From positions 42,317,946-42,381,945 of the forward strand of contig JAVIAB010000139.1 in assembly GCA_032433765.1 (NCBI GenBank): a DNA stretch of 64,000 nucleotides. Direction: 5' to 3'. Positions 1-10,799 of this stretch are shown here, in pieces; the first letter of the stretch is position 1; each line of letters starts with the position of its first letter. A program made the position numbers and the translations under genes. The notes beneath the pieces are model-generated. The model saw nothing but the letters and a program-made list of their open reading frames with translations, had not been told where the DNA came from and ran no database searches. Source of the stretch: Megaustenia siamemsis. Lineage: Eukaryota > Mollusca > Gastropoda > Stylommatophora > Ariophantidae.

Positions 1-1096
1 TTCAGTGTGAGACTGTCATTCTAGTACAAGACTGTTCAGTACCAGTACAAGACTGTCATTCTAGTACAAGACTGTTCAGTACGAGACTGTCATTCTAGTA
101 CAAGACTGTTCAGTACGAGACTGTCATTCTAGTACAAGACTGTTCAGTACGAGACTGTCATTCTAGTACAAGACTGTTCAGTGTGAGACTGTCATTCTAG
201 TACAAGACTGTTCAGTACCAGTACAAGACTGTCATTCTAGTACAAGACTGTTCAGTACCAGTACAAGACTGTCATTCTAGTACAAGACTGTTCAGTGTGA
301 GACTGTCATTCTAGTACAAACTGTTCACTGTACGAGACTGTCATTCTAGTACAAGACTGTTCAGTACCAGTACAAGACTGTCATTCTAGTACAAAACTGT
401 TCAGTACGAGACTGTCATTCTAGTACAAGACTGTTCAGTGTGAGACTGTCATTCTAGTACAAGACTGTTCAGTACCAGTACAAGACTGTCATTCTAGTAC
501 AAGACTGTTCAGTACCAGTACAAGACTGTTCAGTACCAGTACAAGACTGTCATTCTAGTACAAGACTGTTCAGTGTGAGACTGTCATTCTAGTACAAGAC
601 TGTTCAGTGTGAGACTGTCATTCTAGTACAAGACTGTTCAGTGTGAGACTGTCATTCTAGTACAAGACTGTTCAGTGTGAGACTGTCATTCTAGTACAAG
701 ACTGTTCAGTGTGAGACTGTCATTCTAGTACAAGACTGTTCAGTGTGAGACTGTCATTCTAGTACAAGACTGTTCAGTACGAGACTGTCATTCTAGTACA
801 AGACTGTTCAGTACGAGACTGTCATTCTAGTACAAGACTGTTCAGTACGAGACTGTCATTCTAGTACAAGACTGTTCAGTGTGAGACTGTCATTCTAGTA
901 CAAGACTGTTCAGTACCAGTACAAGACTGTCATTCTAGTACAAGACTGTTCAGTACCAGTACAAGACTGTCATTCTAGTACAAGACTGTTCAGTGTGAGA
1001 CTGTCATTCTAGTACAAAACTGTTCAGTACGAGACTGTCATTCTAGTACAAGACTGTTCAGTACGAGACTGTCATTCTAGTACAAGACTGTTCAGT
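1..1096. repeat. 34-bp satellite array (GACTGTCATTCTAGTACAAG core)
   Basis: Tandem copies of a ~34-bp unit whose core reads GACTGTCATTCTAGTACAAG followed by ACTGTTCAGT. Units differ mainly in the linker: GTGTGAG, GTACGAG, or a longer GTACCAGTACAAG that makes a ~38-bp unit. The linker types are interspersed and sometimes occur in runs, which suggests local unequal exchange. The array enters from the left edge of the window and stops sharply near 1096. No coding potential is seen. Confidence 0.95.
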
Positions 1097-1154
1097 CATT
1101 ATAAATGCTTTTGAATGACCTTCTATGGCACATAGGTTTATCTCCCGAGATTAT

Positions 1155-1990
1155 CATCATTGAGTGCCGCCTGCGCGTGGAAAGTTGGTTACCATGGAGC
1201 GCTATTCCGTTCTGTCTCTTGCTTTGATAGTGCAAGTTCTCGTAATCTGACTTATCCATCTTTTGATGTTACTCTCCATGTTAGTGGGAGCTGCGATATC
1301 TCAGTGGTTAGTGAACTGGACTACAAAGAACAAGGGGTAGGGTTCGATCCCAACCGACGGCTTCCGGGTTCACCCAGCCTTAAATGGGTACCGGATTTTT
1401 TTCTGGGAAAGTAAAGCAGCACGGGCGTAATACCGACCACATTACCCCAAAAATCATGTGCTGAAGGTCTGTAAAATATAGGGTCACCAACACCATATTT
1501 CCCTATACTATATATATAATATCCATATTTTTACTTTGTATTTTCTCTTCCTATATTACTTTTAATAGCATGATGCGTCTTTTAACATGCTCCAAAAATG
1601 TCATGTCTTGTTTGAATTGTGTTTAGTAGTTCCTTTTTTCCATTTTCAGTTGCTTTAAGACTTCATTATTTGTTTTCTTTTCTTTCCATACAATTCTACA
1701 TATTCTTCTATAAATCCACATTTCAAAAGCTTACATTTTCTGTCCTGTTTTCTTGTCTAAAGTCCATGTTTCTGCATCATACAGGAATGTTGAGAAGATG
1801 TAACATTTTGCTATTCTTAGTTTTAGCCCTGGTGTTATTTGTTTTAATGTTAGTATATTTTTCATGGCACTGAAAGCACTGTTTCCCATTCATTTTCTTA
1901 TGTTTAGTTTTACATTTTCCATCGCTGGTTATAGTAAGTCCAAGGTAGTCTTCCGATATAGAAAGCCTTATATTGTGAGCATTGCTGCTA
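1155..1990 (-). mobile_element. RTE-type LINE 3' fragment (subfamily B), split by a SINE
   Basis: The minus strand carries the 3' part of an RTE-like LINE ending in GCACTCAATGATGATAA near 1155. The upstream part, at about 1511-1990, translates piecewise into the region after the RT palm (YLGLTITSDGK at the far end). It shares wording with the fragments at 6741-7258 and 10800-12440. A tRNA-derived SINE at about 1286-1510 separates the two pieces. Stops and frameshifts throughout mark it as dead. Confidence 0.75.
1286..1510 (+). mobile_element. SINE-1 copy (tRNA-derived)
   Basis: A tRNA-like head with a degenerate A box (TATCTCAGTGG) and a good B box (GGTTCGATCCC) is followed by the family body: the GGTACCGGATTTTTTTCTGGG stretch, a 'taataccgaccacattacccc' stretch, and a CATGTGCTGAAGGTCTGT stretch. 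The usual 3' end (CGCCACTTGGCGTGACGG) is missing or replaced by TA-rich sequence. It is inserted in a LINE fragment. Confidence 0.85.
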
Positions 1991-2241
1991 GCTGCATGGC
2001 AAATTAGAATTGTAGAAATCACAGCAACCCATGACAGGAGAGAAAAAAACAAAAACACATAAATGACGCCATCGTGAAGTGATCACTTCGACAAGCCACG
2101 TTAAAAACATATCGTTCACCTTAAGAGTCAACACTCCAAACGTCTGTGCCTCCCATTACAGCAGACACTTGGAGGTTCGTATCAGCTATCTCCAAACTCA
2201 CCCCATCAATCAACGATCCTTATCGACATCAATTAATAACG

Positions 2242-2275
<34 letters not shown>

Positions 2276-2689
2276 ACGAAGTGAACTTGAAAAAAGATTC
2301 CTGCATCAGAGACAATTACTCTTGTGACTATCATTCCCACTGTTTGTCACACTCTTCTTGCATTGTTTTAAACCCTTCTCTGGGATATTTCATCTTGCGG
2401 TACACCTTTTGTTACTATTTCTCATCTGAGGTGATAATCTCACTACTCCCATGACGGTCACCATTAGCGGTTACGTTCGTCGCGTGTAAAATGAGGTCAG
2501 GCAGTGTTAGACTTTAGTTAAACGAAGTGTTACGCAATATCAGGTCCGTGAGACATATTAGGACGTCACAGTGTAGGTTTACACACCCACAAAGGGAGGA
2601 AGAGTCGTAACCTAACACGTTAGCTTGCATGTCTGCAACGGCTAGTGTGGGAATGAGAGATGAAGCATTACTGCTGTCTTGAAATCACT
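1991..2689. other. No recognised gene; contains an (AAC)n microsatellite
   Basis: The only clear structure is an AAC/ACA trinucleotide run at about 2241-2275. It creates short poly-Asn and poly-Thr reading frames that I do not regard as genes. I recognise nothing else here. Confidence 0.6.
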
Positions 2690-2822
2690 TTATATGCGGT
2701 GTGATATCCTTTTACAAGTCAGCCTATGACAATCCGCACTATCAAAGCTAGAGATAAAGCGGAATGGCTCACCATAGTGGCCAACCTTCGACACGGAGAC
2801 GGCACTCAATGATGATGGTGAA
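2690..2822 (+). mobile_element. RTE-type LINE 3' end fragment (subfamily B)
   Basis: Short plus-strand copy of the conserved LINE 3' end: CAGCCTATGACA, then AAAGCTAGAGATAAAGCGGA, then GAGACGGCACTCAATGATGATG. The same end occurs at 12345-12445 and 60430-60545. It is heavily 5'-truncated, as is usual for LINE copies. Confidence 0.7.
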
Positions 2823-2859
2823 GATTATATCCTTAAAATAACTTTCTGTGCACTAATAC

Positions 2860-3216
2860 AGCAATGGAATTACTTTTTGCACGCGGTATTGCAACTTTGA
2901 AATGATTTCAATTTCAACTGTAATTGCGACATTAAAACGTTTAAAAGATGTTATTTGCATTGTTAAAGCGTTGAAATGACCCTATGAGCGACACGATATT
3001 AAAGCGCTCAAGTTTAATTTACACGCGATATTAAAGCGCTGAATTGATTTTATGTGCGATATTAAAACGGTGATATGACTTTATGTGCAAGATTAAAACG
3101 GTGATATGACTTTATGCTTGATATTAAAATGATGTTCTGACTTTATGTGTGATATTAAAATGATGTAATGATTTTATGTGAGATATTAAAATGATGTAAT
3201 TACTTTATGTTATATA

Positions 3217-3218
<2 letters not shown>
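2860..3218. repeat. 31-bp satellite (GATATTAAAATGATGTAATG family), left part
   Basis: Diverged tandem copies of a ~31-bp unit with core GATATTAAA and TTTATGTG. Divergence is highest at the left edge and falls toward 3200. The array is interrupted at 3219 by a LINE and resumes at 6455 with the same unit. Confidence 0.85.
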
Positions 3219-3247
<29 letters not shown>

Positions 3248-3446
3248 AGTACCGGGTCTACTGGCGTAGGTGATCATGTCTCTCCACAATTTTCGATCTC
3301 GGCAGCTATTTATCATTTCTGTTGTTGACCTTCTGTCAAGCCATTCTCTTAAGCTGTCTGTTATTTTTTTTCTCTTTGTTTCCCTCTATCTCTTCGTCCC
3401 TCAATTTTTCCAGTTGTTACAATATATTCCAGTTGTTCTCTTCTCA

Positions 3447-4295
3447 TTACATGGCCAAAAATGATGATTGTTTCTTCCTAATATTGGAAATTAGTTCTCT
3501 TTTTGCTTTGACCTCTTTCAGAACTTTTTCATTACTCTTCTTAGCTGTCCATGGTACTCTCAACACTCTTCTGTAAAACCACATTTCTACAGACTCCAGT
3601 GATTTTCTTGTCTGTTGTCCTATTGTCCATGATTCGCATCCATATGTTAAGATTGTCTCTATATAACATTTAAGAACTCTTTTTCTTGTTTCTATTGTCA
3701 AAAATGGATTGCATAGTATTTTCCTCATTTTTTGGAAAGCTGCTTTTGCCTGATCCATTCTGCATTTCACCTCTTTTGGACATCTTCCGTCTGAGGTTAA
3801 CAAAGTTCCCAAATATTTAAATTCATTTACCTGTTTTAATATTGTTCCACTTGTCTTTATTTTGCACTGAGGTGATGTCCTTTTCTTTGTTGCTACCATT
3901 ACCTCTGTCTTTTTGTTATTAAGGCTGAGTCCTTTATTTTTGCTTTCCTTCACTATAATGTCCAACATTTCTTGTGACTCATTTTCACTCTTAGTGATTA
4001 AGACTGTATCATCAGCATATCTTAGATTATTTATATTATGACCTCCAATTGTTATTCCAGGCATGTCCCTTACGGATCTTAAAATAATCTCACTATAAAT
4101 ATTAAACAAATCTGGTGACAGCACACAACCTTGTCTAACACCTAGTTTTATTTGTTGAAACATTCCCAATTGGTTTCCAGTTCTTATGGCCGCTGTTAGT
4201 TGCCAGTACCTGTTCTTTATTATTCTTAGATCTTTGCTGTCTACGTTTATGCTTTCTAAAATTGTGATTATTTCTTGGTGCTTTACTTTTTTCAA
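3447..4295 (-). pseudogene. RTE LINE reverse transcriptase, palm/thumb and C-terminus
   Basis: 282 codons continuing the RT in a shifted frame. Visible blocks are LGVRQGCVLSPDLFNIYSE, LRYADDTVLI (the YADD catalytic box, near 4008-4019), FKYLGTLLTSDGRC, and YGCESWTIG followed by the thumb region RRVLRVPWTAKKSNE. The C-terminal piece (FFGHVMRRE in sister copies) is frameshifted near 3470. YADD is intact here, but the polyprotein is broken upstream. Confidence 0.88.
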
Positions 4296-4962
4296 ATGCC
4301 TTGGTGTAATCTATGAAACATAGGTATAGATCTGTTTTCACCTCTATGGCTCTTTCTACTAAAGATCTTATGATATAAATGGCATTGCTTGTACCTTTAT
4401 CTCTAACAAAACCACACTGTTCATCGCTAATTTCTGGACTGATTTTGTTTCGCACTCTTCGCATGATGATTCTTAGTAATATCTTAGTCATATGACTCAT
4501 AAGGCTTATTGTGCAATGATCATCGCATTCAATCGCACCCGATTTCTTTGGTAGGGCTATGAATATTGATTTGAGCATGTCGTCTGGTATATATCCGCTG
4601 TTGTAGATATCATTCAATATTTTTGTTATTATTTCTAATCCAAAATAACCCATGGCTTCAATCTCTTCTTTAGTTATATTATCTGGTCCAGGAGCTTTGC
4701 CTGCTTTCATATTGCGCAAGGCGTCTTCCACTTCTTCTCTGAGTATTTCTGGTCCTTCTCCATTATCCTTAATATTTACTTCCGTTCGTTCATCATTATA
4801 AAGATCTTTAATGTATTCTGTCCATCGTTCCCTTATGTTTTCTTGATCAACCAACAGCTCTTCTTCCTTTGATCTTAGACATCCATTTTTTGATTGCGTT
4901 TTTCTTCCTGTTAATTCCTCAATTTGTTTGTATATAGCTCTAGCATCTCCTTTTTGTTGCAA
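4135..4962 (-). pseudogene. RTE LINE reverse transcriptase, N-terminal part
   Basis: Minus-strand frame with RT fingers and palm motifs: a GKAPGPDNIT block (RT motif 1), SIFIALPKKSG, TISLMSHMTKILLRI, EQCGFVRDKGTS, and CFIDYTKAFEK, which carries the first catalytic Asp. The Arg/Pro usual before TISL is altered (DDHCTIS). After CFIDYTKAFEK the frame slips and the rest of the RT continues in the frame ending at 3447. The upstream linker (ERWTEYIKDLYNDER) is present. Confidence 0.88.
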
Positions 4963-5301
4963 TTCAATCTCTTTGCATCTCTCTTTTAGCCATGCTTCTT
5001 TTGTTTCATTGCATTTTATTACAATTTCTTTATTTAATCTCTTATACTCATCTTTATTTTTCTTTATTTCTTCTTCTTGTATTCATTAGCTGCAAAATGT
5101 CGTCTGTCATCCATTTCTTTCTTGAAATTGTCCTCACTGGTACTGGTGGTATGAACTCTTTTGATGTTTGTTGCATTGATTCTTTTAGCATTTCCCACTG
5201 TTCATCAATGCTTTGTATCTTCTCTATTGCATTGTACCGGTTCTGAATTGTGATTTTATATTTGTCTTGCAGCTTCTTGTCTGAGTTTAGTAAATCTAAA
5301 T

Positions 5302-6135
5302 TTAACTTGATGTTAACTGAGGCTGGTTTTGTTGTTTTAAGTTTACTCTAAGCTTTCCCACAACTGGTACATGGTCACTATTGCAATCTGCTCCTGGTCT
5401 AGTTTTCACACACATCAAACTGTTTCTAATTCTATTGCTTATAATTATATAATCAATTTGATTACGTGCGTTGTCCCCAGGGCTTTTCCATGTCCACAGA
5501 CGTCTTGAATGTTGCTTAAACCAGGTGTTTTCTATCATCATGTTGTGTGCTCTTGCCCAGTGAATAAGTTTCTCACATCTTTCATTCCTCTCGCCTAAGC
5601 CATAATGACCAACTACTTCCTCAACTCTTTCTTCTCCTACTTTTGCGTTAAAATCCCCTAGAACTATGGTGTTTTCATGTGGTTTGCATTTATGAAGTGC
5701 CTCATTTAACTCGTTGTAAAATTTATCAATTGTTTCCTCTAGACTGTCTGCTGTTGGTGCATAAACTTGTATAAGATTTATGTCTATTGGCTTTCCATTC
5801 AATTTCACTAAAAGGACTCTGTCAGATAATGGGTAAAAGACTTTCACTGTTCTTGCTCTTTCTGCATCCAAGATGATACCTACTCCTCTTTGGTGTTCAG
5901 TACCTCCAGAATAGACTATTTTATGTTTATCAGAATACATCTCCCTTGATTCGATGCATCTCATTTCGCAAAGTCCCAGTAATTGTAAACCAATTCTTTT
6001 AATTTCTTGTATGACGTTTTCTACTTTACCCATCTGCATGAGTGTTCTCACATTCCAAGTACCTATCTTTAGAGTTTGTTTCATCTTTATTTTGCTTACA
6101 GTAGCTTGATGACGATCGGGTATCACCTGTAGCAC
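5302..6135 (-). pseudogene. RTE LINE AP-like endonuclease domain
   Basis: 277 codons on the minus strand. APE-type endonuclease motifs appear in order: GTWNVRTL near residue 26, LGLCEMR near 54, LIQVYAPT, LGDFNAKVGEE (catalytic Asp/Asn), an R-N-Q-I-D-Y-I block, and SDHVPV near the C-terminus. In life this domain nicks target DNA to prime reverse transcription. It resembles the 'craniofacial development protein 2' family, which derives from RTE/BovB endonucleases. The frame stops at about 5304 just after the domain and the linker continues in another frame, so it is a broken part of the larger ORF. The true start is uncertain; the first ATG of the open stretch is used. Confidence 0.9.
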
Positions 6136-6454
6136 ATGATGTCCCCTACCGAACGAGGGTTTTCTATAGGAATCCCCCTTAACTTGTTGTCGTTATTTCT
6201 AATGTTGTGGCGATTCATGATTGTACAAAGAAATTACAACGGTGGTTTTCTGTTGCCTTCCGTCGGTTTGTTTACGGTTGGCTCCGCTAGCCTTTGACTA
6301 AAAAGTCTCACCCACAAGGCGGTGGGGTTGTTTTATTTCTGGGTACCCTCCCTTAGCCTTTTACTCTCCCGAGCTTACCTGCAAGGCAGCAGGACAGCCG
6401 CAGGTTGTACTGTTTACTATATACAGTAGCAGGTAAAATTACCTGACCTGACGT

Positions 6455-6740
6455 GTTATATATTAAAATGATGTAATTACTTTATGTGCGATATTAAAAT
6501 GATGTAATTACTTTATGTGCGATATTAAAATGATGTAATTACTTTATGTGCGATATTAAAATGATGTAATGACTTTATGTGAGATATTAAAATGATGTAA
6601 TGATTTTATGTGAGATATTAAAATGATGTAATGATTTTATGTGAGATATTAAAATGATGTAATGACTTTATGCGTGATATTAAAATGATGTAATGATTTT
6701 ATGTGAGATATTAAAATGATGTAATGACTTTATGTGATAC
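6455..6740. repeat. 31-bp satellite, middle part
   Basis: Continues the 2860-3218 array after the LINE insertion. About nine units of GATATTAAAATGATGTAATG followed by ACTTTATGTGA. Units are more alike than in the left part. Interrupted again at about 6741 by another LINE fragment. Confidence 0.92.
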
Positions 6741-7258
6741 AATAAAAAGGTACAATGAGTTTTTGTAATTTAAATGCCATGAAAAATATATTAACATGAA
6801 AACAAATAACAGCAGTGCTAAAACTAAGAATAGCAAAATGTTATATCTTCTCAACATTCCTATATGATTAGGAAACATGGACATTAGACAGAACAGAACA
6901 GAAAATTGAAGCCTTTGAAATGTGTATATATAGAAGAATAGGTAGAATTGTATGAAAAGAAAAGAAAAAAACAATGAAGTCTTAAAACAACTAAAAATGA
7001 AAAGAGAACTACTAAATACAATTCAAACAAGACAAATGCGATTTTTGGGCCATGTTAAAAGATACAGTATACTATTAAAAGTAATCTTAGAGGGGAAAAA
7101 TACTAAGTAAAAGAGGCAGAGGCAGACCAACACTAACATGGACGAGTGACATCAAAAGATGGACAAGTCAGATTTCGACAACATGGACTATCAATGCAAG
7201 AGACAGAGCAGAATGGCATTCAATGGTAGCGAACCTTCGTTGCGGAGATGGCACTTCA
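6741..7258 (+). mobile_element. RTE-type LINE 3' fragment (subfamily B) inside satellite
   Basis: Plus-strand, 5'-truncated LINE tail. Readable pieces include AKCYIFSTFLY-like wording, the EVLKQLKMKRELLNTIQTRQ region, and a 3' end close to GGAGATGGCACTTCATAATG. Stops and small indels are frequent. It lies between two blocks of the same 31-bp satellite, so it inserted after the array formed. Confidence 0.8.
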
Positions 7259-7261
7259 TAA

Positions 7262-7605
7262 TGATGACAATGACTTTATGTCCGACATTAAAAGTGTATA
7301 ATGATTTTATGTGGGATATAAAAATGATGTACTGACTTTATGTGTGATAGTAAAACAGAATAATTACTTTATGTGTGATAGTAAAACAGAATAATTACTT
7401 TATGTGTGATAGTAAAACAGAATAATTACTTTATGTGTGATAGTAAAACGGAATAATTACTTTATGTGTGATAGTAAAACGGAATAATTACTTTATGTGT
7501 GATGGTAAAACAGAATAATTACTTTATGTGTGATAGTAAAACAGAATAATTATTTTATGTGTGATAGTAAAACGGAATAATTACTTTATGTGTGATATTA
7601 AAATG
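7262..7605. repeat. 31-bp satellite, right part (variant)
   Basis: Resumption of the 31-bp family, with a homogenised variant, GATAGTAAAACAGAATAATT followed by ACTTTATGTGT, in about nine consecutive units. It shares the GATA-TAAA and TTTATGTGT anchors with the blocks to the left. Confidence 0.9.
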
Positions 7606-7701
7606 CTGAAATGCCATATCTGCGATCATAGAGCGCTGAACTAACTGTATATTCAATATCGTTTTCTCCTGCAGCAAACATCTCTAAGTGGCAAGGATGA
7701 G

Positions 7702-8412
7702 TTATGTCTCTAGTTTATGACAAGCCGCCTTATCTGCTCCGTTAATCATGACACGTCCGCCATTGTTATGTCTTTATTTTATGAGAAGCCGCCTTATCTG
7801 CTCCGTTAATCATGACACATCCGCCATTGTTATGTTTCTATTTTATGACAAGCCGCCTTATCTGCGCCGTTGATCATGACACATCCACCATTGTTATGTC
7901 TCTATTTTATGAGAAGCCGCCTTATCTGCGCTGTTAATCATGACACATCCGCCATTGTTATGTCTCTATTTTATGACAAGCCGCCTTATCTGCGCCGTTG
8001 ATCATGACACATCCGCCATTGTTATGTTTCTATTTTATGACAAGCCGCCTTATCTGCGCCGTTGATCATGACACATCCACCATTGTTATGTCTCTATTTT
8101 ATGAGAAGCCGCCTTATCTGCGCTGTTAATCATGACACATCCGCCATTGTTATGTCTCTATTTTATGACAAGCCGCCTTATCTGCGCCGTTGATCATGAC
8201 ACATCCGCCATTGTTATGTCTCTATTTTATGACAAGCCGCCTTATCTGCGCCGTTGATCATGACACGTCCGCCATTGTTATGTCTTTATTTTATGACAAG
8301 CCGCCTTATCTGCGCTGTTAATCATGACACATCCGCCATTGTTATGTCTTTATTTTATGACAAGCCGCCTTATCTGCGCTGTTAATCATGACACATCCGG
8401 CATTGTTTTGTC
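7702..8412. repeat. 64-bp satellite, about 11 copies
   Basis: Tandem 64-bp units containing GACAAGCCGCCTTATCTGCG, then a TGATCATGACACATCC stretch, then GCCATTGTTATGTC. Copies differ at a handful of alternating positions (GACAAG/GAGAAG, GCCGTTGA/GCTGTTAA). Pairs of variants recur in the same order near 7850-8000 and 8030-8180, hinting at a two- to three-unit higher-order repeat. Confidence 0.93.
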
Positions 8413-8559
8413 TGGCTTTTAAATTGTTTAACAATTATGTCGAAACCCCTCATGTTGACCAACTCTTTTCCACATTTATCTGCCAAGTTTCTTAAAGTGC
8501 TCAGAGTGCATATGAGAAGGAAAATGAACAAACCCTCAGGTAACATGATGTATAGGAAA

Positions 8560-8795
8560 TATGGTATCAGTGTTTATATTTTGTTATAGACTTTCAGTAC
8601 TTGATATTGTTGGGGGTAATGTAGACGGTATTACACCCGTGTCAGTTTTTTTTTTCTTTTTTTCTTTTTTTTTTTAAAAATCCACCCATTAAGAGCTCTG
8701 TAAATCTTGGAGCCCCGTCGATCACGTTCAAACCTGAGCTCTTTCCTTTGTTGTCCGGTTAGCTATCCACTGATCTGTCGCTACACCGTGCGTGC
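8560..8795 (-). mobile_element. Old, diverged SINE-1-like copy
   Basis: On the minus strand, wording related to the SINE-1 body can be seen (GGTAATGTAGACGGTATTAC, CACCCATTAA) along with a tRNA-like head near 8790 (CACTGATC, GTTCAAACC). A T-rich tract interrupts the body. It is much more diverged than the other copies. Confidence 0.5.
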
Positions 8796-8816
8796 ATACA
8801 CCACCCGACACGATTA

Positions 8817-9352
8817 TGTGCAATATTAAAGCTTCGAAATAGCTCACTTTATGTGCGATAGTAAAGCTTTGGAATAACTCACTTTATATGCGATATTAAA
8901 GCTTCGGAATAACTCATTTTATATGCGATATTAAAGCTTCGAAATAACTCACTTTATGTGCGATATTAAAGCTTCGGAATAACTCATTTTATATGCGATA
9001 TTAAAGCTTCGGAATAACTCACTTTATGTGCAATATTAAAGAGTCAGAAGAACTCACTATATGTGCGATATTAAAGCTTCGGAATAACTCACTTTATGTG
9101 TGATATTAAAGCTTCGAAATAACTCACTTTATGTACGATATTAAATCTTCGGAATAACTCACTGTATGTGCGATATTAAAGCTTCGAAATAAATCATTTT
9201 ATGTGCGATATTAAAGCTTCATTTTATGTTCGATATTAAAGCTTTGAAATATCTCTCTTTATGTGCGATATTACAGCTTTGAAATAACTCTCTTAATGTG
9301 CGATATTAAAACTTCTAAATAACTCACTTTATGTGCGATATTAAACAAAGCT
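8817..9352. repeat. 35-bp satellite, block 1 (GCGATATTAAAGCTTCGGAA)
   Basis: About 15 units of 35 bp, GCGATATTAAAGCTTCGGAA followed by TAACTCACTTTATGT. The GATATTAAAG and TTTATGTGCGA parts match the 31-bp satellite at 2860-7605, so the two are probably related. Confidence 0.92.
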
Positions 9353-9604
9353 CTGAAATCTACCTGAAATATTATCTACATCTGCAACGTCATTTCTTAT
9401 TAAATTTTTTTTTTGTTCTTGAAGTAGACTATACAGTTTTGCCTGTAGTGTTGTATCTATAGGTTTTCCTTGGTATACTATATTCAGTAGAGTCTTGAAG
9501 TATGGGATTCAGCAGTCTAGCTTGCCTGTCTACATGTACAAGTGACTTAGGCGTTAATCCTGAAATGTGTTTACGTGACCGCCAAGGTCACCCCTCATTA
9601 TGTG
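9353..9604. other. Non-repetitive spacer between two satellite blocks
   Basis: About 250 bases of unique-looking sequence with a T-rich run near 9405. I recognise no gene or element here. Confidence 0.5.
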
Positions 9605-10430
9605 AATGAAGTTACTTTATGTACGATATTAAAACTATAATATAACTCACTTTATGTGCGATATTGTTGCTATAATATAACTCAATTTATGTGCGATATT
9701 TAAACTATAATATAACTCACTTTATGTGCGATATTGATGCTATAAAATAACTCACTTTATGTGTGATAATGAAGCTATAAAATAGTTAACTTTATGTGCG
9801 ATATTGAAGCTATAAAATAGTTCACTTTATGTGCGATATTGAAGCTATAAAATAGTTCAATTTATATGCGATATTGAAGCTATAAAATAACTCACTTTTA
9901 TGTGCGATATTGAAGCTATAAAATAACTCACTTCATGTGCGATATTTAAGCTATAAAATAACTCACTTTATGTGCGATATTGATGCTATAAAATAACTCA
10001 CTTTATGTGTGATAATGAAGCTATAAAATAGTTCACTTTATGTGCGATATTGAAGCTATAAAATAGTTCACTTTATGTGCGATATTGAAGCTATAAAATA
10101 GTTCAATTTATATGCGATATTGAAGCTATAAAATAATTCAATTTATATGCGATATTGAAGCTATAAAATAACTCACTTTTATGTGCGATATTGAAGCTAT
10201 AAAATAACTCACTTTATGTGCGATATTGAAGCTATAATATAACTCACTTTATGTGCGATATTAAAGCTTCGGAATAGCTCACTTTATATGCGATATTAAA
10301 GCTTCGGAATAATTCACTTTATGTGCAATATTGAAGCTATAAAATAACTCACTTTATGTGCGATACTGGAGCTATAAAATAACTCACTTTATGTGCGATA
10401 GTAAAGCACTGAAATAACTTTATGAAAGAT
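9605..10430. repeat. 35-bp satellite, block 2 (GCGATATTGAAGCTATAAAA)
   Basis: About 23 units of 35 bp, GCGATATTGAAGCTATAAAA followed by TAACTCACTTTATGT. It is the same repeat as block 1 with a changed centre (CTATAAAA instead of CTTCGGAA). Two block-1-type units appear near 10255-10310, inside block 2. Segments near 9730-9900 and 9965-10200 repeat the same variant order, indicating a segmental duplication of several units. Confidence 0.93.
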
Positions 10431-10799
10431 ATTTAAGATTTGAAATGACTTTAAGTGTGATATTGAAATGTTTAACTGAATTTCCTTGCAGTATTTTAAG
10501 TAAGCTAAGACAATAAATATTTTGACGTTTTGGGCTAAGAAAAAAAAGACAATAGAATTAACAATATCGCTCCCATGAAGAGATGATAACTTAGCCCTCT
10601 GTATCACGGGAGAAGTAAAAAAGTAACTCATAAAGAGCTTACACAGAAATTGTACGATTAAACAGTTTTTTGTAGAAAAGTGAAGATAAGATAGAACACA
10701 CACATACACAGACCACATTGACAGAGTAATGTAATAGAATTGGGGAAATGACACAGCATAATATTAAACTACACTTGTAAAAAAATATGAAAATGTGAA
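10431..10799. other. No recognised feature
   Basis: AT-rich sequence between the satellite and a LINE. It may include the degraded 5' part of that LINE, but I cannot read a domain in it. Confidence 0.4.

Larger units (their letters stand above)
3219..6454 (-). mobile_element. Full-length RTE-type LINE, decayed
   Basis: A ~3.24-kb minus-strand non-LTR retrotransposon. Its 3' end is a (TGATGA)n tail, seen as ATCATC at 3219-3246. The 5' end lies at 6454 beside ACGTCAGGTCAGG. A 10-bp direct repeat, GTTATATATT, flanks it at 3209-3218 and 6455-6464, both inside the same 31-bp satellite, so the ends are secure. The order is AP-type endonuclease (5302-6135), linker, then reverse transcriptase (3447-4962), the single-ORF layout of RTE elements. 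Frame changes near 5300, 5090 and 4250 split the ORF, so this copy cannot encode the full protein. A short tandem-repeat 3' tail is typical of RTE elements. Confidence 0.92.

Noticed and set aside
7702..8412. Possible CRISPR-like or regulatory array of 64-bp repeats
   Set aside because: No unique spacers; a simple tandem satellite.
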